Origin: an uncultured Winogradskyella sp.
GTDB lineage: Bacteria > Bacteroidota > Bacteroidia > Flavobacteriales > Flavobacteriaceae
Assembly: GCF_937958655.1 (NCBI RefSeq)
Contig: NZ_CALGNH010000063.1
Location: forward strand, 1-64,000
Reading direction: 5' to 3'
DNA: 64,000 bases
Under the pieces are notes generated by a model. It worked only from the letters and a program-made list of their open reading frames with translations. It ran no database searches and was not told where the DNA came from. Below, one piece after another: positions 19,303 through 26,976 of this stretch. The translations under genes were made by a program, and so were the position numbers. Positions within the stretch are counted from its first letter, which is position 1. Each line of letters starts with the position of its first letter.

Positions 19303-20469
19303 ATGAATTTTAACTTTCTAACGCCTGTTTCAGATGCGGTTTTAGCTCATAAAGAACTAATAGCGCAGCAAGCGCTAGGAAGAAAAATTAAAGTCCACTC
19401 GCAACAAAACGGCATTCCAGAATTAGATGACGTTCAGTTAGCCATTATCGGTGTAAAAGAAAATCGTAACGACGTTAATTATATAGGTGCAGAAATCAAT
19501 TTTGATACCATACGTAAAACACTATACACGTTATTTCCCGGTAATTGGCATACAACCCTAGCGGATTTGGGTGATATAGAGCCTGGCGAAACAACAGAAG
19601 ATACGTACTTTGCCATTAGAACAGCCGTAACTCTGCTCTTAGAGAAAGAAATAACACCTATTATTATTGGTGGTAGTCAAGATCTAACCTATGCAAACTA
19701 CAGAGCCTATGATTCTATAAAACCAATGATTAACATTGTTAACGTAGATGCTAATTTTGATTTGGGTGATGCCAATTTACCAATTAGAAACAATAGTTAC
19801 GTCGGTAAAATAATTGTAGAGGAGCCTTATAATCTCTTTAATTATTCGACCATTGGGTACCAGACCTATTTTAATTCGCAAGAAGAGATTGATTTAATGG
19901 AGAAACTCTATTTTGAGGGCTACCGTTTAGGAGAGGTATCCTCAGACATAAATGCAGTAGAACCATTATTGCGAGATGCTAATATTGTGTCAATAGATTT
20001 AAAATCTATTAGAGCCTCTGAAGTCAGTGCAAACCAGAAATATTCACCAAATGGTTTTTCGGGCAAGGAGATATGCGCCATTTCGCGCTATGCTGGTATA
20101 AGTAATAAAGTCTCTTCATTTGGCATTTATGAATATCATAGTTCTAAAAATGACAATGAGACCGCAATGCTAATAGCACAGATTATATGGTATTTTATTG
20201 AAGGTGTAAATTGTAGAGTCCTAGATGATGATTTTACAAACGATAGTTATTACCAAAAATACAATGTGCTGGTAGAAGATGATGAATTAATCTTTTATAA
20301 AAGTTTAAAAACAGGACGATGGTGGATAGAGATTCCTTTTTTACCAGATGTTAATAATAAATTAAAAAAGCATACGTTATTACCTTGCATGCATTTAGAT
20401 TATGTGCGTGCAATAGAGGGTGAAATACCCGAAAGGTGGTATAAAGCATACAGAAAAAACATCTTTTAA
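19303..20469 (+). CDS. Arginase/formimidoylglutamase-fold protein with degraded metal site
   Basis: 388 residues with the ureohydrolase layout: VQLAIIGVKENRND, then IIIGGSQDLTY, NIVNVDANFDLG and NIVSIDLKSIR. The canonical manganese motifs are GGDHS, DAHxD and SxDxDxxDP. Here the first His is Gln, the DAH His is Asn, and the second Asp of the third motif is Lys, so three of six metal ligands are missing. An unusual ~90-residue C-terminal extension (LKTGRWWIEIPF...RWYKAYRKNIF) follows. It sits between topA (8 bp) and gldK (160 bp). Probably a non-catalytic paralog; any role with the gld motor is inference. Confidence 0.8.
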   Translation: MNFNFLTPVSDAVLAHKELIAQQALGRKIKVHSQQNGIPELDDVQLAIIGVKENRNDVNYIGAEINFDTIRKTLYTLFPGNWHTTLADLGDIEPGETTEDTYFAIRTAVTLLLEKEITPIIIGGSQDLTYANYRAYDSIKPMINIVNVDANFDLGDANLPIRNNSYVGKIIVEEPYNLFNYSTIGYQTYFNSQEEIDLMEKLYFEGYRLGEVSSDINAVEPLLRDANIVSIDLKSIRASEVSANQKYSPNGFSGKEICAISRYAGISNKVSSFGIYEYHSSKNDNETAMLIAQIIWYFIEGVNCRVLDDDFTNDSYYQKYNVLVEDDELIFYKSLKTGRWWIEIPFLPDVNNKLKKHTLLPCMHLDYVRAIEGEIPERWYKAYRKNIF

Positions 20470-20507
20470 AATGTACCGTTTATCGATGATTTGGCTAAAT
20501 TAACATC

Positions 20508-20538
20508 GACGAAATGCATTTTTTAAGGACGAAATGCA
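20508..20538 (+). promoter_or_regulatory. Tandem motif GACGAAATGCA-N9-GACGAAATGCA upstream of gldK
   Basis: Two identical 11-mers begin at 20508 and 20528, a 20-bp period. The same motif in opposite orientation with the same period lies before the LRR gene (34925, 34945). Head-to-tail repeats about two helical turns apart suggest a dimeric DNA-binding protein such as a LytTR-type regulator (inference). Confidence 0.5.
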
Positions 20539-20556
20539 AAAAAAATCCGAAAAAAG

Positions 20557-20587
20557 TTGTTTTTTCGAAAATATATAAATATGTTTA
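20557..20587 (+). promoter_or_regulatory. Putative gldK promoter, TTG-N20-TATGTTTA
   Basis: TTG at 20557 and TATGTTTA at 20580 have the spacing of a Bacteroidota promoter, with one mismatch in TAnnTTTG. It leaves a ~40-base leader before the gldK ATG. Confidence 0.4.
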
Positions 20588-20629
20588 CCCCCTTGAAAAT
20601 AAAGACCACTAATTTAACCTCGAGTTACT

Positions 20630-21982
20630 ATGAATATTAAGAAGTTTATTTTACTAACCACAGTATTGATTTTGGTTGCCAGTTGTAATTCTGGAGACCG
20701 AGGACAGCTAGTAGGAGTTAAAGGTAAAGCTTGGCACCCAGAAAAGCCCTATGGTATGACCTTGGTTCCTGGCGGAGCCTTTATTATGGGTAAATCCGAT
20801 GATGACATTGCAGGAGTCCAAGATGCACCAACCAAAACTGCAACAGTACGTGCATTCTATATGGATGAGACTGAAATTACAAATAGTGAATACCGCTCTT
20901 TTGTACATTGGGTAAGGGATTCCATTTTAAGACTTAAATTAGCTGAGATGGCTGATTTAGAAGGTAAAACACCAGGTAACGGCGATATAGGTGAGTTTGC
21001 GTATTTAGATTCAGACCCTAACAACTTAAATGCCTACGAAAGTTATATGCTTAATACGTATGGTAACGAACAAAGACAAATAAACAGAGATGTAGAATTG
21101 GTTTTTGATACAGACGACTACCCAGATGAATTATATGCAGAGGTTATGGATGGTATGTATTTGCCATTAGAAGAATCTTATAACGGACAGCGCACATGGG
21201 ATGTTAAGCAATTTAAATTTCAATATGCGTACATGGATATTGCTAAAGCAGCTAGAGATAGAAGTTTAAAGCGATCTGAAGTATTGCAACAAGAGGAAGT
21301 AGAGATCTACCCAGATACTACAGCTTGGATACGAGATTTTGCATATTCGTATAACGAACCAATGCACAACGATTATTTTTGGCATTCTGCTTACGATGAT
21401 TATCCTGTTGTTGGAGTATCATGGAAGCAAGCAAGAGCATTTTGTCAATGGAGAACTTTAAAGCACAATGGTTACCAAAAAAGTAAAGGTAAGCAATCCG
21501 TAAATTCATATAGGTTACCATCAGAAGCAGAGTGGGAATATGCTGCTCGTGGAGGACTACAAGGAGGAACATATCCTTGGGGAGGACCTTATGCAAAGAA
21601 TGATAGAGGTTGTTTTATGGCTAACTTTAAACCATTACGAGGTGACTATGCTGCAGACCAAGCCCTATACACCGTAGAAGCAGATGCTTACGATCCTAAT
21701 GATTTTAACCTATATAACATGGCAGGTAATGTGTCAGAATGGGTTAACGGTTCTTACGATGCAGCATCTTACGAGTATGCGTCTACAATTAATCCTAATG
21801 TTAATGATTCAGACAATGCACGTAAAGTGGTAAGAGGAGGATCATGGAAAGATGTTGCTTATTTCTTACAAGTAAGTTCTAGAGATTACGAATATGCCGA
21901 CTCAGCAAGAAGTTATATCGGATTTAGAACTGTTCAAGATTATATGGGAACAGAAGTGACTAAAAATGCCGCTACAAATTAA
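20630..21982 (+). CDS. gldK: Gliding motility lipoprotein GldK (type IX secretion ring)
   Basis: 450 residues. The lipoprotein signal MNIKKFILLTTVLILVASC puts the lipidated Cys at 19. A formylglycine-generating-enzyme/sulfatase-modifying fold follows: MTLVPGGAFIMGKSDDD, YMDETEITNSEYRSFVHWV, VSWKQARAFCQWR, YRLPSEAEWEYAARGG, NVSEWV, KVVRGGSWKD and IGFRTVQDY. GldK with GldN forms the large periplasmic ring under the outer membrane of the type IX translocon. The order gldK-gldL-gldM-gldN is the universal Bacteroidota arrangement. The catalytic FGE function is not expected in this family. Confidence 0.97.
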   Translation: MNIKKFILLTTVLILVASCNSGDRGQLVGVKGKAWHPEKPYGMTLVPGGAFIMGKSDDDIAGVQDAPTKTATVRAFYMDETEITNSEYRSFVHWVRDSILRLKLAEMADLEGKTPGNGDIGEFAYLDSDPNNLNAYESYMLNTYGNEQRQINRDVELVFDTDDYPDELYAEVMDGMYLPLEESYNGQRTWDVKQFKFQYAYMDIAKAARDRSLKRSEVLQQEEVEIYPDTTAWIRDFAYSYNEPMHNDYFWHSAYDDYPVVGVSWKQARAFCQWRTLKHNGYQKSKGKQSVNSYRLPSEAEWEYAARGGLQGGTYPWGGPYAKNDRGCFMANFKPLRGDYAADQALYTVEADAYDPNDFNLYNMAGNVSEWVNGSYDAASYEYASTINPNVNDSDNARKVVRGGSWKDVAYFLQVSSRDYEYADSARSYIGFRTVQDYMGTEVTKNAATN

Positions 21983-22074
21983 AAATAATTTAAAATAGTA
22001 AACCCAAATTAAATATATATTAACCTACTTAAGTTATACATCCACTTAACTTAAACTTAAAACTTAAAACAATT

Positions 22075-22710
22075 ATGGCACAAAAAGGTAAAATGACAAT
22101 AACAAACATGGTCTACGGATTAGGAGCAGCAATCGTAATCGTAGGAGCATTGTTTAAAATACAGCACTGGCCTTATGGTTCAGAAATTTTAACGCTTGGT
22201 ATGATCGTAGAAGCTTTGGTATTTACCTATTCAGCTTTTGAAAAACAACAAGCAGATTTAGATTGGTCACTCGTATATCCAGAATTAGCTGGAGGTCAAT
22301 CTTTAGGTGGTAAAAAGAAAAAAGAAGAGCCAAAAGATGCTGAAGGTTTATTATCTAAAAAGTTAGATAACCTATTAAAAGAAGCAAAAATTGATGGTGA
22401 GCTTATGGCAAGCTTAGGAAGTAGTATTAAAAACTTTGAAGGAGCTGCAAAAAATATAAGCCCAACTGTAGACTCAATGTCTGCTCAAAAGAAATACAGC
22501 GAAGAATTATCATTAGCAGCCGCACAAATGGAGTCTTTAAACAGTCTTTATAAAGTACAAATGGAAAGTGCTAATCGTCAGGCAGCAATTAACGAAGAAG
22601 CTGTAGAAAATGCAACTAAGTTAAAGGAACAAATGCAATCCTTAGCATCAAACCTTTCATCATTAAATGGTGTATATGGTGGTATGCTTTCTGCAATGAA
22701 CAAAAACTAA
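22075..22710 (+). CDS. gldL: Type IX secretion motor protein GldL
   Basis: 211 residues. Two N-terminal TM helices, about 11-28 (NMVYGLGAAIVIVGALFK) and 36-55, hold KIQHWPYGSEI between them. Glu46 in TM2 (GMIVEALVF) matches the membrane glutamate needed for proton-driven rotation. The rest is a cytoplasmic helical domain. GldL pentamers surround a GldM dimer in the inner membrane, converting proton motive force into torque for secretion and gliding. 92 bp after gldK, 48 bp before gldM. Confidence 0.97.
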   Translation: MAQKGKMTITNMVYGLGAAIVIVGALFKIQHWPYGSEILTLGMIVEALVFTYSAFEKQQADLDWSLVYPELAGGQSLGGKKKKEEPKDAEGLLSKKLDNLLKEAKIDGELMASLGSSIKNFEGAAKNISPTVDSMSAQKKYSEELSLAAAQMESLNSLYKVQMESANRQAAINEEAVENATKLKEQMQSLASNLSSLNGVYGGMLSAMNKN

Positions 22711-22758
22711 TTAGTTTTTACAATAATCAATTTAATTAACATTTAAAAACTAATTACA

Positions 22759-24330
22759 ATGGCAGGAGGAAAAGCATCTGCAAGGCAGAAAATGATTAAC
22801 CTAATGTACTTAGTATTTATTGCTATGATGGCAATGAATATGTCTAAAGAAGTACTATCCGCTTTCGGATTGATGGAAGCAAAGTTTGCCGACTCTAACG
22901 CGTCGACAGCTGACAGAAATGAATTATTACTTACCGATTTAGTTGAAAAGGGAAAAGAAAAACCGAAAGAATTTTCTGTGCCTTCGGCTAGAGCACAACA
23001 AACGGAAATAGCTTCTGATAAATTTTATAAATACCTTGAAACCTTAAAACAAGATATTATAAGAGAAGGAAATTACAAGCCTACAGAAAATGGTAAGTTA
23101 CCATTTGAGGCAATGGATAAGACAGACATTCTTGATGAAGCTTGGTTTACTGGAGATAGGCTTACAAAGAAAGGTCAAGAAGTAATGAGTAATATTGAAG
23201 AATACAAGAAATCAATTTTGGCGGTATTATCTAAAGACGAGTCTTACAGAGGTACTGCGGATGATTTTAAGAAGACCTTTAATACAGATAAAGTAACTAA
23301 TAAAGATGGTAAGAAAATAGATTGGTTAGATTACCATTTTCAAGGCTTTCCTGCTATAGCATCTTACACAAAGCTGACTGCTATGCAAAATGATGTTAGA
23401 GTAGCTCAAGCCAATATGCTTAATTTATTTCTAGGTAAAGTAGTTACAGAGGCTACTACACTGAATAACTACAAGGCAATCGTTTTACCTGAAAAATCAG
23501 CTTTTTTTGCAGGAGAACAATTTCAAGGTAGAGTTGTTATTGGTAAATATGCTAACGTACCTCCAACTAAGTTAGTTGTGCAAGGGAAGGAGATAGATTT
23601 ATCTAAAGCAATTGATTCTTCAGGAGCTGCAACTCTAGATTTTAATGTTGGTAATGTTGGTGAACACAAAATAGAAGGTGAGTTTACATTTATCGAGAAT
23701 GGCAAAGAATTACCAATCAAAATTGATGCAAACTACGTGGTAGTTCCAAGACCAAATTCTGCTACTATATCAGCAGATAAGATGAATGTGGTATATCGTG
23801 GTGTTCCTAACCCAATGACTATTTCTTTTGCTGGTGTACCAGATAATAAGGTGTCAGCTTCTGGTTCAGGTTTATCTAAAGTTGGAGGCCAAGGTAAATA
23901 CGTTGTTAGAGCTGGTACAGGTAAGCAAATGACTATTAATGTTACAGCCACCTTAGATGATGGTTCTAAAGCAACAGATAGTAAAACCTTTAGAATTAAA
24001 GATATACCTGCGCCAACAGGAACAATCTCTGGGCAAACAGGTGTGGTAAAATTACCTAAACGTAATGTAGAGGTAGGTACAGTGAGTGCTAAATTAGATG
24101 ATTTTGTTTTTGATTTACCAATACAAACCACATCATTTAAGATAAAAGTACAAGGCCAGCCAACCGTTAACGTTGCAGGTACAAAAATGAACGCTCAAGC
24201 TAAAGCAGCAATTAAGAGAGCACGTAAAGGCGATAATATTACAATCTTTGATATAAAAGCAAAGATACAAGGTAACAACTCATACAGATTGAAGAACGTT
24301 TCTCCGGTCGTTGTAGAAGTTACTAACTAA
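22759..24330 (+). CDS. gldM: Type IX secretion motor protein GldM
   Basis: 523 residues. The short cytoplasmic start MAGGKASARQK puts Arg9 where it pairs with the GldL glutamate. The single TM (about 13-33, INLMYLVFIAMMAMNMSKEVLSAF) is followed by a long periplasmic shaft of four domains: a helical D1 with LTDLVEKGKEKP, then beta domains including VLPEKSAFFAGEQFQGRVVIG and MNVVYRGVPNPMTISFAG. It transmits torque from the GldL motor to the GldKN ring. Complete length, no anomalies. Confidence 0.97.
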   Translation: MAGGKASARQKMINLMYLVFIAMMAMNMSKEVLSAFGLMEAKFADSNASTADRNELLLTDLVEKGKEKPKEFSVPSARAQQTEIASDKFYKYLETLKQDIIREGNYKPTENGKLPFEAMDKTDILDEAWFTGDRLTKKGQEVMSNIEEYKKSILAVLSKDESYRGTADDFKKTFNTDKVTNKDGKKIDWLDYHFQGFPAIASYTKLTAMQNDVRVAQANMLNLFLGKVVTEATTLNNYKAIVLPEKSAFFAGEQFQGRVVIGKYANVPPTKLVVQGKEIDLSKAIDSSGAATLDFNVGNVGEHKIEGEFTFIENGKELPIKIDANYVVVPRPNSATISADKMNVVYRGVPNPMTISFAGVPDNKVSASGSGLSKVGGQGKYVVRAGTGKQMTINVTATLDDGSKATDSKTFRIKDIPAPTGTISGQTGVVKLPKRNVEVGTVSAKLDDFVFDLPIQTTSFKIKVQGQPTVNVAGTKMNAQAKAAIKRARKGDNITIFDIKAKIQGNNSYRLKNVSPVVVEVTN

Positions 24331-24376
24331 TAACCATTGTCATTAGTATAAAACCCAAATTATAATATTAAGTAAG

Positions 24377-25285
24377 ATGAAAATAAAGAATATTTTAAAC
24401 GTAGGTTTAGCACTTTTTGCAGCAAATGCTATGTTTGCTCAGGCTAACGTTCTTAATGCCAAAATCCCAGAAGAGATTGGCATGAAAACCGAAGCAGAAC
24501 TTCTTTTAGATAATGATAAGCCATTAGAATATGGCTACGTAGGAGATAGAGATATCTTATTTTCTAAAATGACTTGGGAAAAAGTAGTCTTAGATGAACG
24601 TGTTAATTTTCCGCTATACTTCCCTATCGAAGAGAATTTAGGTGATGATAGAAAATCATTATACAAAGTTCTAAAAGATAATATGGAAAGCGGTATGATC
24701 TCCAAAGTTTATGCAGATTCGTATTTTACCGAAGAGCGCACGCTCAAGGATTTAGAGGCATCTTTAATGATGACAAGAATTACAGATGCTGGTATAGATT
24801 ACATGAACGAGAATGGTGTGAGCGAAGATCAATTACCAGAGGAGTATGTTATTAGAAGAGAAATAGGTCCAGCAGATATTAACTCATACTTAATTAAAGG
24901 CCTTTGGTATTTCGATAAACGTCAAGGAGAACTTAAGTATCGTATTTTAGGTATTGCACCAGCAGCACCAGACGTAAACTTTATTGACGAAGAAGGTTCT
25001 GATAATAGTGAGCCAATACCAATGTTTTGGGTGTTTTTCCCAGAAGTAAGAGATATCTTGCACGAGGCTAAAGCGTTTAATAATAAGAACAGTGCGTCAC
25101 CAATATCGTTTGATCATTTATTAAACAGTCGTCGTTTTCACGGTCTAATTTATAAAGAAGAAAATGTTTATGGCGATAGAGAAGTTAAAGAATATATAGC
25201 AGAAAATGCGTTAATGCAGCTGCTAGAGTCTGACCGTATCAAAGACAAAATCAGAAATTTTGAACAAGATATGTGGAGTTACTAG
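24377..25285 (+). CDS. gldN: Gliding motility protein GldN (type IX ring)
   Basis: 302 residues. Signal peptide MKIKNILNVGLALFAANAMFAQ, then the GldN domain: YGYVGDRDILFSKMTWEKVVLDERVNFPLYFP, SKVYADSYFTEERTLKDLEA, LIKGLWYFDKRQGELKYRILGIAP, MFWVFFPEVRDILHEAKAFNNKNSA and SFDHLLNSRRFHGLIYKEENVYGDR. It binds GldK in the periplasmic ring. Last gene of the operon; a terminator follows 22 bp after the stop. Confidence 0.97.
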   Translation: MKIKNILNVGLALFAANAMFAQANVLNAKIPEEIGMKTEAELLLDNDKPLEYGYVGDRDILFSKMTWEKVVLDERVNFPLYFPIEENLGDDRKSLYKVLKDNMESGMISKVYADSYFTEERTLKDLEASLMMTRITDAGIDYMNENGVSEDQLPEEYVIRREIGPADINSYLIKGLWYFDKRQGELKYRILGIAPAAPDVNFIDEEGSDNSEPIPMFWVFFPEVRDILHEAKAFNNKNSASPISFDHLLNSRRFHGLIYKEENVYGDREVKEYIAENALMQLLESDRIKDKIRNFEQDMWSY

Positions 25286-25307
25286 TATGCTCTAACTCAT
25301 AAAACTT

Positions 25308-25339
25308 AAACGCTCACTTTTATTAGTGGGCGTTTTTTA
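25308..25339 (+). terminator. Intrinsic terminator after gldN
   Basis: Stem AAACGCTCAC / GTGGGCGTTT with an 8-base loop, then a T run. It closes the gldKLMN operon. Confidence 0.85.
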
Positions 25340-25357
25340 TTATAATTTATTTTCTAT

Positions 25358-25383
25358 GTTATGCTGAGTCTGGCTAAGCATCC
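25358..25383. repeat. Degenerate copy of the GTCATnCTGAAC palindrome
   Basis: GTTATGCTGAGTCTGGCTAAGCATCC retains ATGCT/AGCAT arms matching the copy next to trpB (62291). It abuts the putative -7 element of the following FAD oxidoreductase gene. Confidence 0.5.
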
Positions 25384-25397
25384 CTTATTTTTACAAC

Positions 25398-26441
25398 GTG
25401 AAAAAAACCGATTACATTATTGTTGGTTGCGGCTTAGCAAGTATTGCGTTTTGTGAGCAATTGCGAGCCCAAAATAAATCTTTTATGGTTTTTGATGACG
25501 CTTCTCAAAAGTCGTCTATTGTTGCGGCTGGTTTATATAACCCAGTTATACTAAAACGTTTTACAGAGGTGTGGAAAGCAAAAGAACAATTAGATATAGC
25601 CTTACCTGTTTATAAAACCCTCGAAAGGGATTTAAACATTACCATAGATAATAAACTCAAACTTTTAAGACGTTTTACATCTATAGAAGAACAAAACCTA
25701 TGGTTTAATGCTTGCGATAAAATAAATTTAGAGCCTTTTCTTTCAACCCAAATACTAAAAAACACCAATCCTTTTATTGATGCACAATATGGCTTTGGGC
25801 AAGTGTTACAAACTGGAAGGTTAGATACTGAGGTGCTGATAAAAGCGTACAAAGCGTTTTTAACTGATAAAAACTGGTTCTTCAATACCAAGTTTCAATA
25901 CAATAAGCTGCAGATTGCAACCAATAAGCTTAATTACGAAGACATTGAAGCTCAATATATTGTTTTTTCAGAAGGGTTTGGAGTAAAGCAAAATCCATTT
26001 TTTAAGCATTTACCACTTAACGGAACAAAAGGTGAAGTACTTACCATAAAAGCTCCAGATTTAAAATTAGATTTTGGTATTAAATCATCCGTATTTTTAG
26101 TTCCTATAGGGAATGATAAGTATTATGTTGGTGCTACCTACAACTGGAAGGATAAAACACACCTTACCACTGAAGAAGGTAAAAATGAATTAGTAGCTAA
26201 ACTAAGAACCTTTATGACATGCGATTTTAATATTATTAATCAACGAGCAGGTATAAGACCTACGGTAAAAGACCGAAGGCCTTTGGTTGGTAGGCATGCA
26301 GATTATAAAAATCTCTATATTTTAAATGGTTTGGGTACAAGAGGAGTTATGATTGCCCCTTATGTTGCAGACAAGCTCTATAAATATATTGAAAACAAGC
26401 AGCCACTAGACCCTGAAATTAATAGTAATAGATTTCAATAA
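25398..26441 (+). CDS. FAD-dependent oxidoreductase (DAO/glycine-oxidase superfamily)
   Basis: 347 residues. The N-terminal dinucleotide fold is DYIIVGCGLASIAFCEQL, then MVFDDASQKSSIVAAGLYNPVILKRF. A C-terminal block, INQRAGIRPTVKDRRPLVGRH and LYILNGLGTRGVMIAPYVA, is typical of DAO-type flavoenzymes that oxidise amino acids or related amines. Substrate unknown. The start is GTG 25398, only 4 bp after TATTTTTA, so the mRNA may be leaderless. Convergent with the DUF983 gene. Confidence 0.87.
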   Translation: MKKTDYIIVGCGLASIAFCEQLRAQNKSFMVFDDASQKSSIVAAGLYNPVILKRFTEVWKAKEQLDIALPVYKTLERDLNITIDNKLKLLRRFTSIEEQNLWFNACDKINLEPFLSTQILKNTNPFIDAQYGFGQVLQTGRLDTEVLIKAYKAFLTDKNWFFNTKFQYNKLQIATNKLNYEDIEAQYIVFSEGFGVKQNPFFKHLPLNGTKGEVLTIKAPDLKLDFGIKSSVFLVPIGNDKYYVGATYNWKDKTHLTTEEGKNELVAKLRTFMTCDFNIINQRAGIRPTVKDRRPLVGRHADYKNLYILNGLGTRGVMIAPYVADKLYKYIENKQPLDPEINSNRFQ

Positions 26442-26456
26442 GGAAAAAAGGTACTT

Positions 26457-26864
26457 TTAAGCCGATGTTCTGTTACTCTCACTTTTCTTAGCCAGTTCTT
26501 TATCGTAACTCATAAAAAGATTGATCCATATATTTCTAGAAAGCCTTAGAATCAAAGGAAAAAAGACCACCAAAGTAATAACGATAGAAATAAAAGCAGT
26601 ATCTATAGAGGATTCTAAGAGTAAGTAGCTTACAACAAATGCCGCAACAGCAAATGCTATACCAACGCCATAGCTCACATACATAGAGCCATAAAAAAAA
26701 GAAGGTTCCATCCTATACTTTGTATTGCAGTGAGAGCAGTTTTCATTAATCTTGAGTGTATCGCTTAATACATAAGGATTTTTGTTAGCATACATTGTTT
26801 CGTGGTGACATTTTGGGCAAGTACCAAAAAGAATACTATAAAGTTTCATTCCTTTTCTAATCAT
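26457..26864 (-). CDS. DUF983 family membrane protein
   Basis: 135 residues. The N-terminal zinc-ribbon-like region has CPKCHHETMY and CSHCNTKY (two CxxC pairs), followed by RMEPSFFYGSMYVSYGV, the hallmark of DUF983, and two TM helices (about 63-82 and 88-108). A small inner-membrane protein of unknown role, sometimes found near respiratory genes; no such context here. Divergent from the ABC-F gene. Confidence 0.88.
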   Translation of the reverse strand: MIRKGMKLYSILFGTCPKCHHETMYANKNPYVLSDTLKINENCSHCNTKYRMEPSFFYGSMYVSYGVGIAFAVAAFVVSYLLLESSIDTAFISIVITLVVFFPLILRLSRNIWINLFMSYDKELAKKSESNRTSA

Positions 26865-26976
26865 ATCTAAAACCTTTACTTTTACACTTTTTTACGAGAT
26901 TACAAAGGTAGCTTTTTTCCGAGCTAAGTATTGTAACAATGGTTACTTTAAACCAATTCTATTATTAGAAACTACT

